Assembly: GCA_035263705.1 (NCBI GenBank)
Contig: DATFRA010000168.1
Location: 1-17,131 of the forward strand
DNA length: 17,131 nucleotides
Direction of reading: 5' to 3'
From: DASZHJ01 sp035263705
GTDB taxonomy: Bacteria > Pseudomonadota > Alphaproteobacteria > ATCC43930 > CGMCC-115725
Part shown: piece after piece, positions 1-5,376 of the stretch
How the letters are laid out: each line of letters opens with the position of its first letter
Position numbering within the stretch: the stretch's first letter is position 1
Notes under the pieces: model-generated
What the model was told of the DNA's origin: nothing
Database searches by the model: none
What the model saw: the letters and a program-made list of their open reading frames with translations, nothing else
Translations under genes and position numbers: made by a program

Positions 1-504
1 GAGTTCGGCGCTGAGGATTCGCGCGAGATGGACGACCGCGGCCTTGCAGGTCGAGACGGTCGAGGTCGTCGGCCACCCCTTGCGCGCGCCAACGGACGCA
101 TTGATGACGACAGACGAGCCCGGCCTGAGCAGCGGCAAGGCTTTTTGAATGGTGAAGTAAGCCCCTTTGAAATTGGAGCCCATCACCATGTCGAAGCTTC
201 GCTCTGTCACCTCTTCGAACGCCAGGAACTCGCTGTAACCTGCATTTACGAACAGGCCGTCCAGGTGTCTGAACTCCCGCTTGATCGTGGCGAACATCGT
301 ATCGAGGTCGGCGAGTTTGCTGACGTCCGCGCGAACGGCGAGACTTCCGGCTCCCAGCGTCCCCTTAGCCGTCTGCAGCGTCCTCTCATCCAAGCCACAG
401 ATGGCGACGCGCGCGCCCTCTCGGTCGAATTCCTGCGCCGTGGCCAGCCCGATCCCGCTGTTACCGCCGGTGATAAGGATATTCTTGCCCGCCAGCCTAC
501 CCAT
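1..504 (-). CDS. SDR family oxidoreductase, partial (C-terminus off the left edge)
   Basis: Short-chain dehydrogenase/reductase with a Rossmann fold that would bind NAD(P)H. The first 168 residues are present and the frame is open to base 1, so the C-terminal third or so is missing. Visible motifs are the cofactor loop TGGNSGIG (residues 12-19), NAG (87-89), the structural Asn in the SNFKG stretch (N111), Ser137 in INASVG and Lys154 in STCKAA. The residue four before that Lys, where the family has its catalytic Tyr, is Val150 (codon GTC, bases 57-55). Classical reductase activity is therefore doubtful unless the fold works differently. The ATG at 504 is preceded by AAGGAG with about 7 nt spacing. 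Its upstream region carries the dyad element at 621-670, shared in divergent orientation with the DUF1993 gene. The substrate cannot be predicted. Confidence 0.9.
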   Translation of the reverse strand, partial: MGRLAGKNILITGGNSGIGLATAQEFDREGARVAICGLDERTLQTAKGTLGAGSLAVRADVSKLADLDTMFATIKREFRHLDGLFVNAGYSEFLAFEEVTERSFDMVMGSNFKGAYFTIQKALPLLRPGSSVVINASVGARKGWPTTSTVSTCKAAVVHLARILSAEL

Positions 505-802
505 TGTGTTGCTCCTTCACATTAGACGTCGCGCGCTCAGCGCGAATCCGCGGGGGCGCTTTTGGGGGAGCCAGCTTTCGCATCAGCGGCACCAAAGCCG
601 TGGCGATCACTCGTCGCCGCTTGACTCACGCGCATATGCCCCTAGATAGGCGTATATACGCTAATGTCAACCGCATCGGGGCGAGGAACTAAGCAATGAA
701 GGCTGCGCGATTGAGGGTCCGACGCACGGCGGTGCGCACCCAAGCGCGGCCCGATGATTCTCGAACAGTTCGTCCCTTAGTCTCGCTTACAAAGGAGCGT
801 CC
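505..802. other. Divergent intergenic region
   Basis: 298 bases between the minus-strand SDR and the plus-strand DUF1993 gene. It holds the 50-bp dyad promoter/operator element at 621-670 and the two ribosome binding sites at its edges. No convincing coding sequence is seen: short open frames here lack good starts and overlap the promoter element. Confidence 0.6.
621..670. promoter_or_regulatory. 50-bp dyad promoter/operator element, copy 1
   Basis: The element begins TTGAC and ends GTCAA, is centred on CCTAGATAGG (641-650), and contains the perfect 12-bp palindrome GCGTATATACGC (650-661). On the plus strand TTGACT (621-626) and TAGATA (643-648) are 16 nt apart. On the minus strand TTGACA (670-665) and TATCTA (648-643) are also 16 nt apart. 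It can therefore be read as a bidirectional promoter whose two directions share one -10 region, with the operator built in. It lies between the SDR (-) and the DUF1993 gene (+). A copy with 40 of 50 identical bases is at 1534-1583. The binding protein is unknown. The dyad and the match are seen directly; promoter function is inferred. Confidence 0.6.
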
Positions 803-1315
803 ATGCCGAACAACATCTTCAACTTCTCCGTAGCCGTATTTCTGCGCGGACATGGGATTCTTGCTGAACTCTTGAGAAAGGCGGACGCTCATGCGGCCGA
901 GCGGAAGATCGCGCCGGCGGTCCTGCTTACGGCGAGATTATTCCCGGACATGTTTCCGCTGACGGGGCAGGTCCAACGGGCATGTGATACCGCGAAGCGG
1001 GCGACGGCCCGGTTGGCGGGCGTCGAGCCACCGCGCTTCGAAGACAGCGAAGCGAGCTTCGAGGAGCTATACGTTCGCATCCGAAAGACAACGGAGTTCG
1101 TTGAATCGTATCCGGCGGACGCTTTTGTTGCCGTTGCAGAGCGCACGATCGAGATGAAGGCCGGCTCCAAAACAGTGAGTCTCACGGCGAGCCAATACCT
1201 GACCCGTTTCGCGCTTCCGAACTTCTATTTCCACATCACCACAGCCTACGACATCCTGCGCCACAACGGAGTTGTGCTCGGCAAGCGTGACTACCTCGGT
1301 AGCATGTCCCCGTAG
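803..1315 (+). CDS. DUF1993 domain-containing protein
   Basis: A 170-residue protein matching the DUF1993 family over its whole length. Family-typical stretches are the N-terminal SVAVFLRG (about 9-16), LTARLFPDMFPLTGQV (about 42-57), ARLAGVEPPRFED and the C-terminal FALPNFYFHITTAYDILRHN. The family is usually grouped with the DinB/YfiT-like four-helix bundle fold; its biochemical role is not established. There is no signal peptide or membrane segment, so it should be cytoplasmic. The ATG at 803 follows AAAGGAG at good spacing, and the length fits the family. It is read away from the SDR at 504 and shares the dyad promoter element 621-670 with it. A role in stress or xenobiotic response is only suggested by the neighbours. 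Confidence 0.9.
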   Translation: MPNNIFNFSVAVFLRGHGILAELLRKADAHAAERKIAPAVLLTARLFPDMFPLTGQVQRACDTAKRATARLAGVEPPRFEDSEASFEELYVRIRKTTEFVESYPADAFVAVAERTIEMKAGSKTVSLTASQYLTRFALPNFYFHITTAYDILRHNGVVLGKRDYLGSMSP

Positions 1316-1533
1316 CAGCAGCGCGTCTGATCGCAGCTGCGGCGCGTGCTTCCGCTGACAGCGGCAACACTTCGGCGACCAATTTTCTAGCGCACTTCTA
1401 GGCCATTCATATTCCAAGAACGCACTTGGTCCACCGTCGCCTCCTCAAGACCCAGGACGAGCGGCAGCGCGTACGACTTCCGGTCGTCCATGCAGCGGCG
1501 GCCTCCTGCGCCAATCGAACCTGACACCGCCAC

Positions 1534-1583
1534 TTGACATACGAGTATATACGCCTAGATAGGAGTATATACGCTCTTATCAA
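1534..1583. promoter_or_regulatory. 50-bp dyad promoter/operator element, copy 2
   Basis: It has the same length and layout as the element at 621-670: TTGACA (1534-1539), 16 nt, TAGATA (1556-1561), then GTATATACGCT, ending TCAA at 1583. The half-sites GAGTATATACGCC and GGAGTATATACGC flank the centre CCTAGATAGG (1554-1563). Ten of 50 positions differ from copy 1, and most differences lie outside the central block and right arm. Read to the right it would drive the small secreted protein at 1667 with a leader of about 98 nt. Confidence 0.6.
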
Positions 1584-1603
1584 CGGTGTGCCTCACTTGC
1601 CCG

Positions 1604-1624
1604 GATAAGAGGATATACGCCTAG
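1604..1624. promoter_or_regulatory. Partial third copy of the dyad operator
   Basis: GATAAGAGGATATACGCCTAG resembles an arm of the 50-bp elements. GATATACGCCTAG differs by one base from GTATATACGCCTAG in copy 2, and GATAAGAG matches the reverse complement of the right end of copy 2. The rest of the dyad is missing. It sits about 20 nt after copy 2 and 43 nt before the start codon at 1667, where a bound protein could block transcription. Its role is inferred. Confidence 0.4.
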
Positions 1625-1666
1625 TTAAATGAACTTCGACCTGCAGCATCAAAGGAGAAGCGCACT

Positions 1667-1975
1667 ATGAAACGATTCGAGAGCCGTTCCGTCGCGGGCG
1701 CAGCAGTCCTCGCTCTCGGCGTGCTCACCGCCACGGCGCCACTGGCATCCGCGGGCCACGATGTGTACCCACCTGGCTGGAACATGCCGCCGAATCCGAA
1801 CCTGCCAAAGCCCATGTTCGATTTCCGGTCCGGCTGGGGATGGGACGATTACCAGCGGTACTGGCCTGATCAGGTAACGCACGGAGCCTCCCCCGCGTCG
1901 AGACCGATCCCCGATGCCCCCGCCGTGTACGGCATGACGCCGACGGGGCACCGATATCACTGGATGACCCAGTAG
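1667..1975 (+). CDS. Small secreted protein, unknown function
   Basis: A 102-residue product with an N-terminal signal peptide: positively charged MKRFESRS, a hydrophobic stretch at about 10-27, and a likely cleavage near ASAG (about residues 27-30). The mature part of about 73 residues is rich in Pro, Trp, Tyr and Gly (PPGWNMPPNPNLPKP, SGWGWDDYQRYWPD) and has no Cys, so it is probably a soluble periplasmic or secreted protein. I recognise no family. The ATG is well supported by AAAGGAG 8 nt upstream. It sits behind dyad element copy 2 and the half copy, and a strong hairpin follows its stop, so it looks like a single-gene transcription unit co-regulated with the SDR and DUF1993 genes. Confidence 0.75.
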   Translation: MKRFESRSVAGAAVLALGVLTATAPLASAGHDVYPPGWNMPPNPNLPKPMFDFRSGWGWDDYQRYWPDQVTHGASPASRPIPDAPAVYGMTPTGHRYHWMTQ

Positions 1976-1978
1976 CGG

Positions 1979-2026
1979 ATTGGCGTGGCGGGGTAGGTCC
2001 AGGAGACGCTGTGCCCCGCCCCCAAT
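1979..2026. terminator. GC-rich hairpin after the small secreted gene
   Basis: ATTGG (1979-1983) and GGCGGGG (1987-1993) pair with CCCCGCC (2014-2020) and CCAAT (2022-2026), with small bulges and a loop of about 20 nt. It starts 4 nt after the stop codon at 1975. There is no T-run, so it is not a classical intrinsic terminator. It may stabilise the 3' end or assist Rho. Confidence 0.35.
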
Positions 2027-2156
2027 CGCCTAGCCTGCCGGAGTTCGGTCGAGGCGACGGTGTGCAGAAGCGCGCGCAGGTCCTTCGTCCGTCTGGCGCC
2101 GAACACGGCTTCGAACTGCCTCTGCGCTTGGCCCCGTCCTTTGAAGGAAGTTTACC

Positions 2157-2867
2157 ATGGGAACCGAACAGAAAGTTGCTGTTATTACCGGCGCGTCGCA
2201 GGGCATCGGCGCGGCCCTCGTCAAGGCGTACCGCGATCGCAACTACCGGGTGGTCGCGACCTCGCGCTCAATCAAGCCGTTTAATGACGATGAAGTTCTC
2301 GCGGTGCCCGGCGACATCGCCGATCCGGAGACGGCCCGCCGTGCGATTTCCGAAGGCAGGGTCAGGTTTGGGCGCATCGACACGCTCGTTAACAACGCTG
2401 GCATCTTCATCGCCAAGCCGTTCACCCAGTACACGGAGGCCGACTACGCGGCGATCCTGGGCATCAATATCGCCGGCTTCTTTCACATCACGCAACTCGC
2501 CGTCGCCGAGATGGAGAGGCAGGGCAGCGGCCATGTCGTGCAGATCACGACGAGCCTGGTCGACCACGCAATCGCCGGCATTCCGTCCGTCCTCGCGTCG
2601 CTGACCAAGGGCGGTCTGAATGGCGCGACCAAATCGCTCGCGATCGAGTATGCGAATCGCGGTATCCGGGTGAATGCGGTCGCGCTGGGCGCCATCAAGA
2701 CGCCGATGCATCCCGTCGAGACGCATGCGCAGCTCGGCGCCCTGCACCCGGTCGGCCGTATGGGTGAGATCTCCGATATCGTCGACGCGATCCTGTATCT
2801 CGAGTCGGCCAGCTTCGTGACGGGCGAAATCCTTCACGTCGACGGCGGCCAGAGCGCGGGCCACTGA
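2157..2867 (+). CDS. SDR family oxidoreductase lacking the catalytic tyrosine
   Basis: A complete 236-residue SDR. The Rossmann motif TGASQGIG is at 11-18, GDIAD at 52-56, NNAG at 79-82, the structural Asn104 in the GINIAG stretch, and the C-terminal VTGEILHVDGGQSAGH is typical of FabG-like SDRs. Around the active site it reads ITTSLVD...SVLASLTKGG: Lys151 is present, but the position four before it is Ala147, not Tyr, and the Ser (133) is 18 rather than 17 residues before the Lys. I recall a subfamily of close homologues with the same LASLTKGG stretch, so this is probably a subfamily trait rather than decay. The ATG at 2157 follows GAAGGAAG. The Ohr gene starts 74 nt downstream on the same strand, so co-transcription is possible. 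The substrate is unknown. Confidence 0.88.
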   Translation: MGTEQKVAVITGASQGIGAALVKAYRDRNYRVVATSRSIKPFNDDEVLAVPGDIADPETARRAISEGRVRFGRIDTLVNNAGIFIAKPFTQYTEADYAAILGINIAGFFHITQLAVAEMERQGSGHVVQITTSLVDHAIAGIPSVLASLTKGGLNGATKSLAIEYANRGIRVNAVALGAIKTPMHPVETHAQLGALHPVGRMGEISDIVDAILYLESASFVTGEILHVDGGQSAGH

Positions 2868-2941
2868 CACCACCCAGGGGGCGGGGTGAAGCGCCCTCGC
2901 TCCCGTTCCAACGCAGGAAGAGCTTTCGAAAGGAACACACC

Positions 2942-3358
2942 ATGAGCCAACTCGATAAAGTGATGTACACAGCCAAAACCCACACCTCAGGCGGTCGAGA
3001 GGGCGCCTCCCGTAGCATCGATGGACGGCTGGACGTCAAACTTTCGCGTCCTGGCGGCCCAGGCAACGGCACTAATCCCGAGCAGCTGTTCGCCGCTGGA
3101 TGGTCGGCCTGCTTCATCAGTGCGATGCAGGTTGTAGCCAGCAGAATGAAGGTCGCCCTGCCGGCCGACGTAGCGATCGACGCCGAGGTAGATCTCGGCC
3201 CGACGGGCGATGCCTACGGGCTCGTCGCGCGTCTCAATGTCAGCGTGCCGGGTATTGGGCGCGACCTTGCTCAGCGTCTGGTCGAGGCTACGGAGCAGGT
3301 GTGTTCATATTCCCGCGCGACGCGCGGCAATATTGATGTCACGATCAACCTGGTCTGA
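2942..3358 (+). CDS. ohr: Organic hydroperoxide resistance protein (Ohr/OsmC family)
   Basis: A 138-residue cytoplasmic thiol peroxidase. Ohr reduces organic and fatty-acid hydroperoxides through two cysteines, with lipoylated proteins as the usual reductant in this family. Both cysteines are present: the peroxidatic Cys57 in WSACF and the resolving Cys121 in VCSYS. Arg19 in the TSGGRE stretch and Glu47 in NPEQLF, which shape the active site, are also present. The motifs NPEQLFAAG and ATRGNIDV favour Ohr over OsmC or YhfA. The ATG at 2942 follows AAAGGAA. Its usual regulator, the MarR-type OhrR, is not in the window, so control may come from elsewhere or from the upstream SDR promoter. Placement among SDR, DUF1993 and MAPEG genes supports an oxidative or electrophile stress role. 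Confidence 0.93.
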   Translation: MSQLDKVMYTAKTHTSGGREGASRSIDGRLDVKLSRPGGPGNGTNPEQLFAAGWSACFISAMQVVASRMKVALPADVAIDAEVDLGPTGDAYGLVARLNVSVPGIGRDLAQRLVEATEQVCSYSRATRGNIDVTINLV

Positions 3359-3915
3359 GCGGATAGGGAAAACTGACGATCTACGAATTGCGGGTTTGTC
3401 ACGCCGCGACCGGCAGATTGCCGGGGGCTGTGATCTGGGCCAAAGGGGTCAGCGGACCAGTCGCGGGGTGCAGATCGGAGAGTCTGCATAGGGTCAACAT
3501 GCGACGGTTGCGAGCCTGCGCACCATGTCCGCTTCACCGCTGACCGCGGAAGCGTGGACGGCGCTTGCCCCGTTTATGAGTTCATGACCTAGTCACCGAG
3601 AACTGAAGTTCATTGCATTATAAAAGCGCTCTGGGCTTTGGAAGGAGAGCGCCGATGGCGAATGTGCGTGCGAGGTGCCGGCCGATCGCGTGGTTGGTGC
3701 TGAGTGCGCAGGAGCGAGCCTATCTAAGCTCTTCAAGTGGACCAAATCTGCCGACGAATCCACGCGGCAGATCCGTACCGATAGGTAGTGCAGACCGGCT
3801 GACGCCGCCGTCTCGCGTCACCATCGTCGGTAGCCCCCGCTTACCTCACCGGCTGGGAGGCCCGAGCGCCGTGACGATCTGCGCCAACACGCAACCGCGC
3901 ATGCAATTGCGACCG
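3359..3915. other. Intergenic region with an IS remnant
   Basis: 557 bases between the convergent Ohr and MAPEG genes. Bases 3359-3654 hold no supported gene; short frames lack starts and family resemblance. Bases 3655-3788 hold the collapsed IS630-like transposase. Bases 3789-3915 show nothing recognisable. The region looks like an old insertion scar. Confidence 0.5.
3655..3788 (+). pseudogene. IS630-family transposase remnant with internal deletion
   Basis: The first 24 codons from the ATG at 3655 read MANVRARCRPIAWLVLSAQE then RAYL, the usual start of rhizobial IS630 transposases, and a GGAAGGAG ribosome binding site precedes it. Directly afterwards, in the +2 frame, bases 3729-3758 read LFKWTKSADE, which matches the C-terminal FKWTKSADEI stretch of the same proteins. 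That frame then runs to a TAG at 3786-3788. About 300 residues, including the DDE catalytic core, are missing between the two pieces, so it cannot transpose. The family identification is from memory of the two motifs; the junction at about 3724-3731 is seen in the sequence. Confidence 0.6.
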
Positions 3916-4311
3916 TCACTTCAGGAACAGCCCGGCAAAATTCATCAGGATGCCGAACGTCGGAATGTTCCACACGAGCGAACGAGCTAACGGCAAGTCC
4001 GCCATATAGAGGATTGCGTAGACGATACGACCCCAAAAGTAGAAGTGGGCTCCCCACACGGTGAGCCAGCTGTGCGTGTTCGTCGCGGTGACGACAAGAA
4101 TTGCAGCAGCGAAGAACGGAAAGGTCTCAAGATAGTTTCGAAGCGCTCCTTCAGCCCTTCCGGCAATGCCGGTGAGCGGCGCAACGCTCTGTTCCCTCGA
4201 GCTGGCAGTCCACCAATAGCCTCGTTGCCAGCTCTGCAGGTGCGACATGATGATGATGTGCACGATCCCGAGGATTACGCTTGCGGCGAGCAGGGCGAGT
4301 TCGATGGTCAT
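3916..4311 (-). CDS. MAPEG family membrane protein
   Basis: A 131-residue protein with about four transmembrane helices: roughly 3-24, 58-78, 80-101 and 112-130. The signature RAEGALRNYLETFPFFAAA (about 52-70) is the conserved MAPEG stretch with its Arg, Asn, Glu and Pro. MAPEG proteins are trimeric membrane enzymes related to microsomal glutathione transferases; bacterial members of this short type are mostly uncharacterised, but conjugation or peroxidase activity with glutathione is plausible. No clear Shine-Dalgarno precedes the ATG at 4311. A TATACT box (4324-4319, minus strand) ends 7 nt before it, so the mRNA may be leaderless. The gene is divergent from the ArsR-SRPBCC operon, with 123 nt between the starts. 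Confidence 0.88.
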   Translation of the reverse strand: MTIELALLAASVILGIVHIIIMSHLQSWQRGYWWTASSREQSVAPLTGIAGRAEGALRNYLETFPFFAAAILVVTATNTHSWLTVWGAHFYFWGRIVYAILYMADLPLARSLVWNIPTFGILMNFAGLFLK

Positions 4312-4369
4312 GTAAGAGAGTATACCAACTCCGCACCGCAGCGGTGGCTGCAGCCCTGATATTTAAGTA

Positions 4370-4399
4370 TTGACTTTCGTTAGCCGTCACTTATATATC
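4370..4399 (+). promoter_or_regulatory. Probable promoter of the ArsR-SRPBCC operon
   Basis: TTGACT (4370-4375) is followed after 16 nt by TATATA (4392-4397), or after 18 nt by TATATC (4394-4399), in a locally AT-rich stretch. This gives a leader of about 30 nt before the ATG at 4435. Autoregulation by the ArsR product is likely for the family, but no clear operator dyad stands out. Confidence 0.5.
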
Positions 4400-4434
4400 A
4401 CATTTGTCGCCCAATCGCTTGACGGACTGCGTTA

Positions 4435-4761
4435 ATGATCACAGCCGAACGAGCCCTGGACGCGCTCGGCGATAGGACCCGCCGCCGCATCTTTGTGCGG
4501 CTGCGCGATCGTCCCTGCTACGCCGGGGAGTTGGCGCGGGGGATGCGGGTAACCCAGTCCGCCGTCTCACAGCATCTTCAGGTCTTGAGGGCAGCGCGGC
4601 TGGTGGTGGTCACGGCCGAAGGCACGCGGCGCCTTTACCAGGTTGATGCGCGTGGTATCGAAGCGTTGCGTCGATGGTTTGATGGATTCTGGGACGAAAC
4701 GTTGGGCGCCTTCAAAGACGCCGCCGAGCAAGAGGTCACCAGGGAAAGGAAGCCACGATGA
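4435..4761 (+). CDS. ArsR/SmtB-family transcriptional regulator
   Basis: A 108-residue winged-helix DNA-binding protein. The start LDALGDRTRRRIFVRLRDRP and the recognition segment VTQSAVSQHLQVLRAARLVV (about 39-58), followed by the wing TAEGTRRLYQVD, are standard for the ArsR group that pairs with SRPBCC genes. There are no metal-binding Cys motifs, so it probably does not sense metal. The ATG at 4435 has only a weak ribosome binding site, and no better in-frame start is visible. Its stop overlaps the start of the SRPBCC gene (ATGA), which implies translational coupling. The pair is a common bacterial module in which the repressor controls its partner; the ligand is unknown. Confidence 0.92.
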   Translation: MITAERALDALGDRTRRRIFVRLRDRPCYAGELARGMRVTQSAVSQHLQVLRAARLVVVTAEGTRRLYQVDARGIEALRRWFDGFWDETLGAFKDAAEQEVTRERKPR

Positions 4762-5267
4762 ACGACCAGAAAATGTCCAGCGCGGCCGATCCGAACAGTG
4801 TGCGGAAGACCATGAACGTTCAAGCGCCACGCGCGGTGGCATGGCGGGTGTTCACCGAACGGATGGGCACTTGGTGGCCGCTCGCGGTCTACAAGATCGG
4901 CAAGACCAATGCGGTTGATGCGATAATCGAGCCGCGGGTCGGTGGCCGCTGGTACGAGCGCGGCGACGATGGAAGCACGTGCGACTGGGGCCGCGTGCTC
5001 GCTTGGGAACCGCATTCGCGCCTCGTGCTATCTTGGGATATCACCGCCGACTGGCAGTATGACCCGGCTCTGCAGACGGAGATAGAGGTCCGCTTCATCT
5101 CCGACGGGGACGCTCGGACGCGCGTGGAGTTCGAGCACCGGCGGCTCGATCGCTATGGCGACCGCCGCGATGAAATGCGAACGATCTTTGACAAGACCGG
5201 CGACTGGGGCCGGCTGCTCGCGGCCTTCGCCGAGACGGCTGCGGCTTCAGCGAGGGCATCGGCATGA
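4758..5267 (+). CDS. SRPBCC (AHSA1-like) domain protein
   Basis: A 169-residue START/Bet v 1-like fold protein of the AHSA1-type SRPBCC group. Visible family features are VQAPRAVAWRVFTERMGTWWPL (about 21-42), the glycine-rich PRVGGRWYERGDDG, the GRVLAWEPHSRLVLSWD strand pair, and the C-terminal helix GDWGRLLAAFAE. These proteins have a hydrophobic cavity and bind small ligands; no enzymatic residues can be pointed to. The start ATG at 4758 overlaps the ArsR stop by 4 nt, so the two are one operon and the protein is probably induced when the regulator releases. It is cytoplasmic. The C-terminus is Ala-rich and low in complexity. Confidence 0.9.
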   Translation: MNDQKMSSAADPNSVRKTMNVQAPRAVAWRVFTERMGTWWPLAVYKIGKTNAVDAIIEPRVGGRWYERGDDGSTCDWGRVLAWEPHSRLVLSWDITADWQYDPALQTEIEVRFISDGDARTRVEFEHRRLDRYGDRRDEMRTIFDKTGDWGRLLAAFAETAAASARASA

Positions 5268-5332
5268 CCGATTCGGCCACCCGCAACAGATCTTGATCCA
5301 GCGGATACCGTAGGGCAGAGGGGGTGATGCCG

Positions 5333-5361
5333 CGCGGAGCATCGCGAGTCGAGGGACGCAC
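5333..5361. repeat. Half copy of the GTCCTTCGA palindromic repeat
   Basis: GCGGAGCATCGCGAGTCG followed by AGGGACGCAC matches bases 6834-6861 with one interior difference (GAGGGACG against GAAGGACG). It lies in the 109-nt gap between the convergent SRPBCC and adenylate cyclase genes. It is a single arm of the intergenic palindrome also seen at 6745-6860 and 16326-16434. Confidence 0.6.
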
Positions 5362-5376
5362 GATTATCTTGCGACG

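Larger units (their letters stand above)
1316..1666. other. Intergenic region with regulatory repeats
   Basis: 351 bases between the DUF1993 gene and the small secreted protein. The left part (1316-1530) shows nothing convincing. The right part carries the second dyad promoter/operator element (1534-1583) and a third partial copy (1604-1624) ahead of the ribosome binding site at about 1651-1656. Confidence 0.6.

Noticed and set aside
1387..1491. 34-codon minus-strand frame in the gap before the second dyad element
   Set aside because: Plausible codons but no recognised family, and its ribosome binding site is too distant; upstream is the dyad promoter element.
3583..3597. TGACCTAGTCAC resembling the CRP-like palindrome
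   Set aside because: It lacks the TGTGA arm and correct N6 spacing, and no gene start is near.
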